From Cladorhizidae sp. MBARI D1340-BT2 (Eukaryota; Porifera; Demospongiae; Poecilosclerida; Cladorhizidae): 64,000 nucleotides of DNA. The position numbers were made by a program, and so were the translations under genes. Below the pieces are notes generated by a model. The model saw only the letters and a list, made by a program, of their open reading frames with translations. It was not told where the DNA came from and did not search any database. Positions 37,215 through 50,835 of this stretch are shown in pieces. How positions within the stretch are numbered: position 1 is the stretch's first letter; every line of letters begins with the position of its first letter. The stretch lies in assembly GCA_028752905.1 (NCBI GenBank), contig JAQNBH010000023.1:134001-198000 (forward strand), read 5' to 3'.

Positions 37215-38122
37215 AAAACCACTACATTTATTGATAATCTGTTGACATGTTGCAGATAAGGGCCTTCTCTATCAGTTGACAAACTCTGGGACTTTGGTCT
37301 TGTTAATTAGGGCAGTTATGAATTGTACTCTTACTTGATGCTAAACATGTTAGCTTCGTAGATTATCCACACTTCACTGAATAGACTTGATGTATAGCTA
37401 TTAAGATAGTACTCTCTAAGTGCTCTCTCTTGATACCAAACATCCATATATTCTGCACACTTCACTGTAATGGACTTGCAAGATAGGTATCTCTCAGTGT
37501 TCTCTATCTTGAGCTAAACATATTAGCTTCTTAGATTCTCCACACTGCACTGAATAGACTTGATATATAGCTCTAAAGGTAGGCCTCTCTCTGTTCTCTC
37601 TCTTGATACCAAACATCCGTATATTCTGCATACATAGAATCACAAGATAGGTTTCTCTATGTGTTCTCTATCTTGATGCTAAACAGGTTAGCTTCATAGA
37701 TTCTCCACACTTCACTGTATAAACTTGATATATAGCTATTAAGATAGGTCTCTCCCTGTGCTCTCTGTTGATATCAAACATCCATAATATTCTGCACACT
37801 TCACTGTAATGGACTTGATATGATTCGAATGATAGGTTTCATTATGTGTTCTCTATCTTGATATTTGCCCTAATTTGGACTATATGTTTCTCATTTCCCC
37901 CCCAAAAATCTTGTTATTTTGCCGTAAAGCTCATAACATTTCTACACTTTACCCCAAAAAGATAGTTTTTATATCACCGGATAGCCCTTCTAATTATCTG
38001 TCTTTTGTAAGTGCCAAAATTTTGAGTACTCTAAGCATTAGCAAGTTATGGTGATTTGAAGTGGTAAGGTTTGCGATCTTTCCTGGCGTTTTCCAGTTGC
38101 CAAAGCGGTGGCCTGCCAGTGA
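37215..38122. repeat. Satellite unit 42, subfamily J, 908 bp
   Basis: Partner of unit 38 (gatagtact, gtaagtgcc). Private: gcttcttagat in subrepeat 2. Confidence 0.95.
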
Positions 38123-39031
38123 AAAACCACTACATTTATTGATAATCTGTTGACATGTTGCAGATAAGGGTCTTCTCTATCAGTTGACAAACTCTGGTAC
38201 TTTGGTATTGTTAATTAGGGCAGTTATGAATTGTACTCTTACTTGATGCTAAACATGTTAGCTTCGTAGATTATCCACACTTCACTGAATAGACTTGATG
38301 TATAGCTATTAAGATAGGACTCTCTAAGTGCTCTCTCTTGATACCAAACATCCATATATTCTGCACACTTCACTGTAATGGACTTGCAAGATAGGTATCT
38401 CTCAGTGTTCTCTATCTTGAGCTAAACATGTTAGCTTCATAGATTCTCCACACTTCACTGAATAGACTTGATATATAGCTCTAAAGGTAGGCCTCTCTCT
38501 GTTCTCTCTCTTGATACCAAACATCCGTATATTCTGCATACATAGAATCACAAGATAGGTTTCTCTATGTGTTCTCTATCTTGATGCTAAACAGGTTAGC
38601 TTCATAGATTCTCCACACTTCACTGTATAAACTTGATATATAGCTATTAAGATAGGTCTCTCCCTGTGCTCTCTGTTGATATCAAACATCCATAATATTC
38701 TGCACACTTCACTGTAATGGACTTGATATGATTCGAATGATAGGTTTCATTATGTGTTCTCTATCTTGAAATTTGCCCTAATTTGGTCTATATGTTTCTC
38801 ATTTTCCCCCCAAAAATCTTGTTATTTTGCCGTAAAGCTCATAACTTTTCTACACTTTACCCCAAAAAAGATAATTTTTATATCACCGGATAGCCCTTCT
38901 AATTATCTGTCTTTTGTACGTGCTAAAATTGTAAGTACTCTAAGCATTAGCAAGTTATGATAATTTGAAGTGGTAAGGTTTGCGATCTTTCCTGGCGTTT
39001 TCCAGTTGCCAAAGCAGTGGCCTGCCAGTGA
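38123..39031. repeat. Satellite unit 43, subfamily L, 909 bp
   Basis: tggtattg head; gctaaaattgtaag, tatgataatt and gcagtgg at the end. Private: cttgaaatttgcc, and accccaaaaaag with one extra base, which explains 909. Confidence 0.94.
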
Positions 39032-39939
39032 AAAACCACTACATTTATTGATAATCTGTTGACATGTTGCAGATAAGGGCCTTCTCTATCAGTTGACAAA
39101 CTCTGGTACTTTGGTCTTGTTAATTAGGGCAGTTATGAATTGTACTCTTACTTGATGCTAAACATGTTAGCTTCGTAGATTATCCACACTTCACTGAATA
39201 GACTTGATGTATAGCTATTAAGATAGGACTCTCTAAGTGCTCTCTCTTGATACCAAACATCCATATATTCTGCACACTTCACTGTAATGGACTTGCAAGA
39301 TAGGTATCTCTCAGTGTTCTCTATCTTGAGCTAAACATGTTAGCTTCATAGATTCTCCACACTTCACTGAATAGACTTGATATATAGCTCTAAAGGTAGG
39401 CCTCTCTCTGTTCTCTCTCTTGATACCAAACATCCGTATATTCTGCATACATAGAATCACAAGATAGGTTTCTCTATGTGTTCTCTATCTTGATGCTAAA
39501 CAGGTTAGCTTCATAGATTCTCCACACTTCACTGTATAAACTTGATATATAGCTATTAAGGTAGGTCTCTCCCTGTGCTCTCTGTTGATATCAAACATCC
39601 ATAATATTCTGCACACTTCACTGTAATGGACTTGATATGATTCGAATGATAGGTTTCATTATGTGTTCTCTATCTTGATATTTGCCCTAATTTGGTCTAT
39701 ATGTTTCTCATTTTCCCCCCAAAAATCTTGTTATTTTGCCGTAAAGCTCATAACTTTTCTACACTTTACCCAAAAAAGATAATTTTTATATCACCGGATA
39801 GCCCTTCTAATTATCTGTCTTTTGTACGTTCCAAAATATTGAGTACTCTAAGCATTAGCAAGTTATGGTGATTTGAAGTGGTAAGGTTTGCGATCTTTCC
39901 TGGCGTTTTCCAGTTGCCAAAGCGGTGGCCTGCCAGTGA
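39032..39939. repeat. Satellite unit 44, subfamily M, 908 bp
   Basis: taaggtaggtc in subrepeat 3 and aaaatattgag in the body. Private: gtacgttcc. Confidence 0.94.
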
Positions 39940-40848
39940 AAAACCACTACATTTATTGATAATCTGTTGACATGTTGCAGATAAGGGCCTTCTCTATCAG
40001 TTGACAAACTCTGGTACTTTGGTCTTGTTAATTAGGGCAGTTATGAATTGTACTCTTACTTGATGCTAAACATGTTAGCTTCGTAGATTATCCACACTTC
40101 ACTGAATAGACTTGATGTATAGCTATTAAGATAGGACTCTCTAAGTGCTCTCTCTTGATACCAAACATCCATATATTCTGCACACTTCACTGTAATGGAC
40201 TTGCAAGATAGGTATCTCTCAGTGTTCTCTATCTTGAGCTAAACATGTTAGCTTCATAGATTCTCCACACTTCACTGAATAGACTTGATATATAGCTCTA
40301 AAGGTAGGCCTCTCTCTGTTCTCTCTCTTGATACCAAACATCCGTATATTCTGCATACATAGAATCACAAGATAGGTTTCTCTATGTGTTCTCTATCTTG
40401 ATGCTAAACAGGTTAGCTTCATAGATTCTCCACACTTCACTGTATAAACTTGATATATAGCTATTAAGATAGGTCTCTCCCTGTGCTCTCTGTTGATATC
40501 AAACATCCATAATATTCTGCACACTTCACTGTAATGGACTTGATATGATTCGAATGATAGGTTTCATTATGTGTTCTCTATCTTGATATTTGCCCTAATT
40601 TGGTCTATATGTTTTCTCATTTCCCCCCCAAAAATCTTGTTATTTTGCCATAAAGCTCATAACTTTTCTACACTTTACCCAAAAAAGATAATTTTTATAT
40701 CACCGGATAGCCCATCTAATTATCTGTCTTTTGTACTTGCCAAAATTTTGAGTACTCTAAGTATTAGCAAGTTATGGTGATTTGAAGTGGTAAGGTTTGC
40801 GATCTTTCCTGGCGTTTTCCAGTTGCCAAAGCGGTGGCCTGCCAGAGA
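39940..40848. repeat. Satellite unit 45, subfamily G, 909 bp
   Basis: G body with taatggac. Private: gtacttgcc and ccagagaaaa at the unit end. Confidence 0.95.
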
Positions 40849-41756
40849 AAAACCACTACATTTATTGATAATCTGTTGACATGTTGCAGATGAGGGCCTT
40901 CTCTATCAGTTGACAAACTCTGGGACTTTGGTCTTGTTAATTAGGGCAGTTATGAATTGTACTCTTACTTGATGCTAAACATGTTAGCTTCGTAGATTAT
41001 CCACACTTCACTGAATAGACTTGATGTATAGCTATTAAGATAGGACTCTCTAAGTGCTCTCTCTTGATACCAAACATCCATATATTCTGCACACTTCACT
41101 GTAATGGACTTGCAAGATAGGTATCTCTCAGTGTTCTCTATCTTGAGCTAAACATGTTAGCTTCATAGATTCTCCACACTTCACTGAATAGACTTGATAT
41201 ATAGCTCTAAAGGTAGGCCTCTCTCTGTTCTCTCTCTTGATACCAAACATCCGTATATTCTGCATACATAGAATCACAAGATAGGTTTCTCTATGTGTTC
41301 CCTATCTTGATGCTAAACAGGTTAGCTTCATAGATTCTCCACACTTCACTGTATAAACTTGATATATAGCTATTAAGATAGGTCTCTCCCTGTGCTCTCT
41401 GTTGATATCAAACATCCATAATATTCTGCACACTTCACTGTAATGGACTTGATATGATTCGAATGATAGGTTTCATTATGTGTTCTCTATCTTGATATTT
41501 GCCCTAATTTGGTCTATATGTTTCTCATTTTCCCCCCAAAAATCTTGTTATTTTGCCGTAAAGCTCATAACTTTTCTACACTTTACCCAAAAAAGATAAT
41601 TTTTATATCACCGGATAGCCCTTCTAATTATCTGTCTTTTGTACGTGCCAAAATATTGAGTACTCTAAGCATTAGCAAGTTATGGTGATTTGAAGTGGTA
41701 AGGTTTGCGATCTTTCCTGGCGTTTTCCAGTTGCCAAAGCGGTGGCCTGCCAGTGA
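40849..41756. repeat. Satellite unit 46, type N, 908 bp
   Basis: Private cagatgaggg in the head and gttccctatc in subrepeat 2; M-like end with aaaatattgag. Confidence 0.94.
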
Positions 41757-42665
41757 AAAACCACTACATTTATTGATAATCTGTTGACATGTTGCAGATA
41801 AGGGCCTTCTCTATCAGTTGACAAACTCTGGTACTTTGGTCTTGTTAATTAGGGCAGTTATGAATTGTACTCTTACTTGATGCTAAACATGTTAGCTTCG
41901 TAGATTATCCACACTTCACTGAATAGACTTGATGTATAGCTATTAAGATAGGACTCTCTAAGTGCTCTCTCTTGATACCAAACATCCATATATTCTGCAC
42001 ACTTCACTGTAATGGACTTGCAAGATAGGTATCTCTCAGTGTTCTCTATCTTGAGCTAAACATGTTAGCTTCATAGATTCTCCACACTTCACTGAATAGA
42101 CTTGATATATAGCTCTAAAGGTAGGCCTCTCTCTGTTCTCTCTCTTGATACCAAACATCCGTATATTCTGCATACATAGAATCACAAGATAGGTTTCTCT
42201 ATGTGTTCTCTATCTTGATGCTAAACAGGTTAGCTTCATAGATTCTCCACACTTCACTGTATAAACTTGATATATAGCTATTAAGATAGGTCTCTCCCTG
42301 TGCTCTCTGTTGATATCAAACATCCATAATATTCTGCACACTTCACTGTAATGGACTTGATATGATTCGAATGATAGGTTTCATTATGTGTTCTCTATCT
42401 TGATATTTGCCCTAATTTGGTCTATATGTTTTCTCATTTCCCCCCCAAAAATCTTGTTATTTTGCCATAAAGCTCATAACTTTTCTACACTTTACCCCAA
42501 AAAGATAATTTTTATATCACCGGATAGCCCATCTAATTATCTGTCTTTTGTACGTGCCAAAATTTTGAGTACTCTAAGTATTAGCAAGTTATGGTGATTT
42601 GAAGTGGTAAGGTTTGCGATCTTTCCTGGCGTTTTCCAGTTGCCAAAGCGGTGGCCTGCCAGTGA
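41757..42665. repeat. Satellite unit 47, subfamily G, 909 bp
   Basis: G body with accccaaaaag in place of acccaaaaaag. Confidence 0.95.
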
Positions 42666-43573
42666 AAAACCACTACATTTATTGATAATCTGTTGACATG
42701 TTGCAGATAAGGGCCTTCTCTATCAGTTGACAAACTCTGGGACTTTGGTCTTGTTAATTAGGGCAGTTATGAATTGTACTCTTACTTGATGCTAAACATG
42801 TTAACTTCGTAGATTATCCACACTTCACTGAATAGACTTGATGTATAGCTATTAAGATAGGACTCTCTAAGTGCTCTCTCTTGATACCAAACATCCATAT
42901 ATTCTGCACACTTCACTGTAATGGACTTGCAAGATAGGTATCTCTCAGTGTTCTCTATCTTGAGCTAAACATATTAGCTTCATAGATTCTCCACACTGCA
43001 CTGAATAGACTTGATATATAGCTCTAAAGGTAGGCCTCTCTCTGTTCTCTCTCTTGATACCAAACATCCGTATATTCTGCATACATAGAATCACAAGATA
43101 GGTTTCTCTATGTGTTCTCTATCTTGATGCTAAACAGGTTAGCTTCATAGATTCTCCACACTTCACTGTATAAACTTGATATATAGCTATTAAGATAGGT
43201 CTCTCCCTGTGCTCTCTGTTGATATCAAACATCCATAATATTCTGCATACTTCACTGTAATGGACTTGATATGATTCGAATGATAGGTTTCATTATGTGT
43301 TCTCTATCTTGATATTTGCCCTAATTTGGTCTATATGTTTCTCATTTTCCCCCCAAAAATCTTGTTATTTTGCCGTAAAGCTCATAACTTTTCTACACTT
43401 TACCCCAAAAAGATAATTTTTATATCACCGGATAGCCCTTCTAATTATCTGTCTTTTGTACGTGCCAAAATTTTGAGTACTCTAAGCATTAGCAAGTTAT
43501 GGTGATTTGAAGTGGTAAGGTTTGCGATCTTTCCTGGCGTTTTCCAGTTGCCAAAGCGGTGGCCTGCCAGTGA
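42666..43573. repeat. Satellite unit 48, subfamily H, 908 bp
   Basis: taaacatatta, actgcactg, tgcatacttc. Private: gttaacttcg. Confidence 0.95.
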
Positions 43574-44480
43574 AAAACCACTACATTTATTGATAATCTG
43601 TTGACATGTTGCAGATAAGGGTCTTCTCTATCAGTTGACAAACTCTGGTACTTTGGTCTTGTTAATTAGGGCAGTTATGAATTGTACTCTTACTTAATGC
43701 TAAACATGTTAGCTTCGTAGATTATCCACACTTCACTGAATAGACTTGATGTATAGCTATTAAGATAGGACTCTCTAAGTGCTCTCTCTTGATACCAAAC
43801 ATCCATATATTCTGCACACTTCACTGTAATGGACTTGCAAGATAGGTATCTCTCAGTGTTCTCTATCTTGAGCTAAACATGTTAGCTTCATAGATTCTCC
43901 ACACTTCACTGAATAGACTTGATATATAGCTCTAAAGGTAGGCCTCTCTCTGTTCTCTCTCTTGATACCAAACATCCGTATATTCTGCATACATAGAATC
44001 ACAAGATAGGTTTCTCTATGTGTTCTCTATCTTGATGCTAAACAGGTTAGCTTCATAGATTCTCCACACTTCACTGTATAAACTTGATATATAGCTATTA
44101 AGATAGGTCTCTCCCTGTGCTCTCTGTTGATATCAAACATCAATAATATTCTGCAAACTTCACTGTAATGGACTTGATATGATTCGAATGATAGGTTTCA
44201 TTATGTGTTCTCTATCTTGATATTTGCCCTAATTTGGTCTATATGTTTTCTCATTTCCCCCCCAAAAATCTTGTTATTTTGCCGTAAAGCTCATAACTTT
44301 TCTACACTTTACCCAAAAAAGATAATTTTATATCACCGGATAGCCCTTCTAATTATCTGTCTTTTCTACGTGCCAAAGTTTGAGTACTCTAAGTATTAGC
44401 AAGTTATGGTGATTTGAAGTGGTAAGGTTTGCGATCTTTCCTGGCGTTTTCCAGTTGCCAAAGCGGTGGCCTGCCAGTGA
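43574..44480. repeat. Satellite unit 49, subfamily I, 907 bp
   Basis: All I marks, including cttaatgct and cttttctacg. Confidence 0.95.
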
Positions 44481-45389
44481 AAAACCACTACATTTATTGA
44501 TAATCTGTTGACATGTTGCAGATAAGGGCCTTCTCTATCAGTTGACAAACTCTGGGACTTTGGTCTTGTTAATTAGGGCAGTTATGAATTGTACTCTTAC
44601 TTGATGCTAAACATGTTAGCTTCGTAGATTATCCACACTTCACTGAATAGACTTGATGTATAGCTATTAAGATAGGACTCTCTAAGTGCTCTCTCTTGAT
44701 ACCAAACATCCATATATTCTGCACACTTCACTGTAATGGACTTGCAAGATAGGTATCTCTCAGTGTTCTCTATCTTGAGCTAAACATATTAGCTTCATAG
44801 ATTCTCCACACTGCACTGAATAGACTTGATATATAGCTCTAAAGGTAGGCCTCTCTCTGTTCTCTCTCTTGATACCAAACATCCGTATATTCTGCATACA
44901 TAGAATCACAAGATAGGTTTCTCTATGTGTTCTCTATCTTGATGCTAAACAGGTTAGCTTCATAGATTCTCCACACTTCACTGTATAAACTTGATATATA
45001 GCTAATAAGATAGGTCTCTCCCTGTGCTCTCTGTTGATATCAAACATCCATAATATTCTGCACACTTCACTGTAATGGACTTGATATGATTCGAATGATA
45101 GGTTTCATTATGTGTTCTCTATCTTGATATTTGCCCTAATTTGGTCTATATGTTTTCTCATTTCCCCCCCAAAAATCTTGTTATTTTGCCATAAAGCTCA
45201 TAACTTTTCTACACTTTACCCAAAAAAGATAATTTTTATATCACCGGATAGCCCATCTAATTATCTGTCTTTTGTACGTGCCAAAATTTTGAGTACTCTA
45301 AGTATTAGCAAGTTATGGTGATTTGAAGTGGTAAGGTTTGCGATCTTTCCTGGCGTTTTCCAGTTGCCAAAGCGGTGGCCTGCCAGTGA
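44481..45389. repeat. Satellite unit 50, mosaic of J/H front and G body, 909 bp
   Basis: Front has taaacatatta and actgcactg; the body has gccataaag and gcccatctaa. Private: agctaataag. The switch lies in subrepeat 3 or just after it. Confidence 0.9.
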
Positions 45390-46297
45390 AAAACCACTAC
45401 ATTTATTGATAATCTGTTGACATGTTGCAGATAAGGGCCTTCTCTATCAGTTGACAAACTCTGGGACTTTGGTCTTGTTAATTAGGGCAGTTATGAATTG
45501 TACTCTTACTTGATGCTAAACATGTTAGCTTCGTAGATTATCCACACTTCACTGAATAGACTTGATGTATAGCTATTAAGATAGGACTCTCTAAGTGCTC
45601 TCTCTTGATACCAAACATCCATATATTCTGCACACTTCACTGTAATGGACTTGCAAGATAGGTATCTCTCAGTGTTCTCTATCTTGAGCTAAACATATTA
45701 GCTTCATAGATTCTCCACACTGCACTGAATAGACTTGATATATAGCTCTAAAGGTAGGCCTCTCTCTGTTCTCTCTCTTGATACCAAACATCCGTATATT
45801 CTGCATACATAGAATCACAAGATAGGTTTCTCTATGTGTTCTCTATCTTGATGCTAAACAGGTTAGCTTCATAGATTCTCCACACTTCACTGTATAAACT
45901 TGATATATAGCTATTAAGATAGGTCTCTCCCTGTGCTCTCTGTTGATATCAAACATCCATAATATTCTGCATACTTCACTGTAATGGACTTGATATGATT
46001 CGAATGATAGGTTTCATTATGTGTTCTCTATCTTGATATTTGCCCTAATTTGGTCTATATGTTTCTCATTTTCCCCCCAAAAATCTTGTTATTTTGCCGT
46101 AAAGCTCATAACTTTTCTACACTTTACCCCAAAAAGATAATTTTTATATCACCGGATAGCCCTTCTAATTATCTGTCTTTTGTACGTGCCAAAATTTTGA
46201 GTACTCTAAGCATTAGCAAGTTATGGTGATTTGAAGTGGTAAGGTTTGCGATCTTTCCTGGCGTTTTCCAGTTGCCAAAGCGGTGGCCTGCCAGTGA
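45390..46297. repeat. Satellite unit 51, subfamily H, 908 bp
   Basis: taaacatatta, actgcactg, tgcatacttc, aagcattag; 2724 bp downstream of unit 48. Confidence 0.95.
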
Positions 46298-47204
46298 AAA
46301 ACCACTACATTTATTGATAATCTGTTGACATGTTGCAGATAAGGGTCTTCTCTATCAGTTGACAAACTCTGGTACTTTGGTCTTGTTAATTAGGGCAGTT
46401 ATGAATTGTACTCTTACTTAATGCTAAACATGTTAGCTTCGTAGATTATCCACACTTCACTGAATAGACTTGATGTATAGCTATTAAGATAGGACTCTCT
46501 AAGTGCTCTCTCTTGATACCAAACATCCATATATTCTGCACACTTCACTGTAATGGACTTGCAAGATAGGTATCTCTCAGTGTTCTCTATCTTGAGCTAA
46601 ACATGTTAGCTTCATAGATTCTCCACACTTCACTGAATAGACTTGATATATAGCTCTAAAGGTAGGCCTCTCTCTGTTCTCTCTCTTGATACCAAACATC
46701 CGTATATTCTGCATACATAGAATCACAAGATAGGTTTCTCTATGTGTTCTCTATCTTGATGCTAAACAGGTTAGCTTCATAGATTCTCCACACTTCACTG
46801 TATAAACTTGATATATAGCTATTAAGATAGGTCTCTCCCTGTGCTCTCTGTTGATATCAAACATCAATAATATTCTGCAAACTTCACTGTAATGGACTTG
46901 ATATGATTCGAATGATAGGTTTCATTATGTGTTCTCTATCTTGATATTTGCCCTAATTTGGTCTATATGTTTTCTCATTTCCCCCCCAAAAATCTTGTTA
47001 TTTTGCCGTAAAGCTCATAACTTTTCTACACTTTACCCAAAAAAGATAATTTTATATCACCGGATAGCCCTTCTAATTATCTGTCTTTTCTACGTGCCAA
47101 AGTTTGAGTACTCTAAGTATTAGCAAGTTATGGTGATTTGAAGTGGTAAGGTTTGCGATCTTTCCTGGCGTTTTCCAGTTGCCAAAGCGGTGGCCTGCCA
47201 GTGA
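46298..47204. repeat. Satellite unit 52, subfamily I, 907 bp
   Basis: All I marks; starts the first I-J-L trimer. Confidence 0.95.
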
Positions 47205-48112
47205 AAAACCACTACATTTATTGATAATCTGTTGACATGTTGCAGATAAGGGCCTTCTCTATCAGTTGACAAACTCTGGGACTTTGGTCTTGTTAATTAG
47301 GGCAGTTATGAATTGTACTCTTACTTGATGCTAAACATGTTAGCTTCGTAGATTATCCACACTTCACTGAATAGACTTGATGTATAGCTATTAAGATAGG
47401 ACTCTCTAAGTGCTCTCTCTTGATACCAAACATCCATATATTCTGCACACTTCACTGTAATGGACTTGCAAGATAGGTATCTCTCAGTGTTCTCTATCTT
47501 GAGCTAAACATATTAGCTTCATAGATTCTCCACACTGCACTGAATAGACTTGATATATAGCTCTAAAGGTAGGCCTCTCTCTGTTCTCTCTCTTGATACC
47601 AAACATCCGTATATTCTGCATACATAGAATCACAAGATAGGTTTCTCTATGTGTTCTCTATCTTGATGCTAAACAGGTTAGCTTCATAGATTCTCCACAC
47701 TTCACTGTATAAACTTGATATATAGCTATTAAGATAGGTCTCTCCCTGTGCTCTCTGTTGATATCAAACATCCATAATATTCTGCACACTTCACTGTAAT
47801 GGACTTGATATGATTCGAATGATAGGTTTCATTATGTGTTCTCTATCTTGATATTTGCCCTAATTTGGACTATATGTTTCTCATTTTCCCCCCAAAAATC
47901 TTGTTATTTTGCCGTAAAGCTCATAACATTTCTACACTTTACCCCAAAAAGATAGTTTTTATATCACCGGATAGCCCTTCTAATTATCTGTCTTTTGTAC
48001 GTGCCAAAATTTTGAGTACTCTAAGCATTAGCAAGTTATGGTGATTTGAAGTGGTAAGGTTTGCGATCTTTCCTGGCGTTTTCCAGTTGCCAAAGCGGTG
48101 GCCTGCCAGTGA
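47205..48112. repeat. Satellite unit 53, subfamily J, 908 bp
   Basis: tggactatatg and gatagttttt, but gtacgtgcc rather than gtaagtgcc, and gataggact. Confidence 0.95.
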
Positions 48113-49020
48113 AAAACCACTACATTTATTGATAATCTGTTGACATGTTGCAGATAAGGGTCTTCTCTATCAGTTGACAAACTCTGGTACTTTGGTATTG
48201 TTAATTAGGGCAGTTATGAATTGTACTCTTACTTGATGCTAAACATGTTAGCTTCGTAGATTATCCACACTTCACTGAATAGACTTGATGTATAGCTATT
48301 AAGATAGGACTCTCTAAGTGCTCTCTCTTGATACCAAACATCCATATATTCTGCACACTTCACTGTAATGGACTTGCAAGATAGGTATCTCTCAGTGTTC
48401 TCTATCTTGAGCTAAACATGTTAGCTTCATAGATTCTCCACACTTCACTGAATAGACTTGATATATAGCTCTAAAGGTAGGCCTCTCTCTGTTCTCTCTC
48501 TTGATACCAAACATCCGTATATTCTGCATACATAGAATCACAAGATAGGTTTCTCTATGTGTTCTCTATCTTGATGCTAAACAGGTTAGCTTCATAGATT
48601 CTCCACACTTCACTGTATAAACTTGATATATAGCTATTAAGATAGGTCTCTCCCTGTGCTCTCTGTTGATATCAAACATCCATAATATTCTGCACACTTC
48701 ACTGTAATGGACTTGATATGATTCGAATGATAGGTTTCATTATGTGTTCTCTATCTTGATATTTGCCCTAATTTGGTCTATATGTTTCTCATTTTCCCCC
48801 CAAAAATCTTGTTATTTTGCCGTAAAGCTCATAACTTTTCTACACTTTACCCAAAAAAGATAATTTTTATATCACCGGATAGCCCTTCTAATTATCTGTC
48901 TTTTGTACGTGCTAAAATTGTAAGTACACTAAGCATTAGCAAGTTATGATAATTTGAAGTGGTAAGGTTTGCGATCTTTCCTGGCGTTTTCCAGTTGCCA
49001 AAGCAGTGGCCTGCCAGTGA
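48113..49020. repeat. Satellite unit 54, subfamily L, 908 bp
   Basis: tggtattg head, gtaagtacactaag, tatgataatt, gcagtgg. Confidence 0.95.
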
Positions 49021-49927
49021 AAAACCACTACATTTATTGATAATCTGTTGACATGTTGCAGATAAGGGTCTTCTCTATCAGTTGACAAACTCTGGTACTT
49101 TGGTCTTGTTAATTAGGGCAGTTATGAATTGTACTCTTACTTAATGCTAAACATGTTAGCTTCGTAGATTATCCACACTTCACTGAATAGACTTGATGTA
49201 TAGCTATTAAGATAGGACTCTCTAAGTGCTCTCTCTTGATACCAAACATCCATATATTCTGCACACTTCACTGTAATGGACTTGCAAGATAGGTATCTCT
49301 CAGTGTTCTCTATCTTGAGCTAAACATGTTAGCTTCATAGATTCTCCACACTTCACTGAATAGACTTGATATATAGCTCTAAAGGTAGGCCTCTCTCTGT
49401 TCTCTCTCTTGATACCAAACATCCGTATATTCTGCATACATAGAATCACAAGATAGGTTTCTCTATGTGTTCTCTATCTTGATGCTAAACAGGTTAGCTT
49501 CATAGATTCTCCACACTTCACTGTATAAACTTGATATATAGCTATTAAGATAGGTCTCTCCCTGTGCTCTCTGTTGATATCAAACATCAATAATATTCTG
49601 CAAACTTCACTGTAATGGACTTGATATGATTCGAATGATAGGTTTCATTATGTGTTCTCTATCTTGATATTTGCCCTAATTTGGTCTATATGTTTTCTCA
49701 TTTCCCCCCCAAAAATCTTGTTATTTTGCCGTAAAGCTCATAACTTTTCTACACTTTACCCAAAAAAGATAATTTTATATCACCGGATAGCCCTTCTAAT
49801 TATCTGTCTTTTCTACGTGCCAAAGTTTGAGTACTCTAAGTATTAGCAAGTTATGGTGATTTGAAGTGGTAAGGTTTGCGATCTTTCCTGGCGTTTTCCA
49901 GTTGCCAAAGCGGTGGCCTGCCAGTGA
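49021..49927. repeat. Satellite unit 55, subfamily I, 907 bp
   Basis: All I marks; second I-J-L trimer. Confidence 0.95.
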
Positions 49928-50835
49928 AAAACCACTACATTTATTGATAATCTGTTGACATGTTGCAGATAAGGGCCTTCTCTATCAGTTGACAAACTCT
50001 GGGACTTTGGTCTTGTTAATTAGGGCAGTTATGAATTGTACTCTTACTTGATGCTAAACATGTTAGCTTCGTAGATTATCCACACTTCACTGAATAGACT
50101 TGATGTATAGCTATTAAGATAGGACTCTCTAAGTGCTCTCTCTTGATACCAAACATCCATATATTCTGCACACTTCACTGTAATGGACTTGCAAGATAGG
50201 TATCTCTCAGTGTTCTCTATCTTGAGCTAAACATATTAGCTTCATAGATTCTCCACACTGCACTGAATAGACTTGATATATAGCTCTAAAGGTAGGCCTC
50301 TCTCTGTTCTCTCTCTTGATACCAAACATCCGTATATTCTGCATACATAGAATCACAAGATAGGTTTCTCTATGTGTTCTCTATCTTGATGCTAAACAGG
50401 TTAGCTTCATAGATTCTCCACACTTCACTGTATAAACTTGATATATAGCTATTAAGATAGGTCTCTCCCTGTGCTCTCTGTTGATATCAAACATCCATAA
50501 TATTCTGCACACTTCACTGTAATGGACTTGATATGATTCGAATGATAGGTTTCATTATGTGTTCTCTATCTTGATATTTGCCCTAATTTGGACTATATGT
50601 TTCTCATTTTCCCCCCAAAAATCTTGTTATTTTGCCGTAAAGCTCATAACATTTCTACACTTTACCCCAAAAAGATAGTTTTTATATCACCGGATAGCCC
50701 TTCTAATTATCTGTCTTTTGTACGTGCCAAAATTTTGAGTACTCTAAGCATTAGCAAGTTATGGTGATTTGAAGTGGTAAGGTTTGCGATCTTTCCTGGC
50801 GTTTTCCAGTTGCCAAAGCGGTGGTCTGCCAGTGA
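49928..50835. repeat. Satellite unit 56, subfamily J, 908 bp
   Basis: J marks, with ggtctgcc at the end (also in units 61 and 62). Confidence 0.95.

Larger units (their letters stand above)
34491..38122. repeat. Higher-order repeat, four-unit block G-H-I-J copy 2 (3632 bp)
   Basis: Units 39-42 repeat units 35-38 with the same lengths. The first unit differs from copy 1 at the head (aagggtctt and tggtattg, as in L units), which marks one end of the exchange. J here has gcttcttagat, and keeps gattcgaatg where copy 1 has gatttgaatg. Confidence 0.87.
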
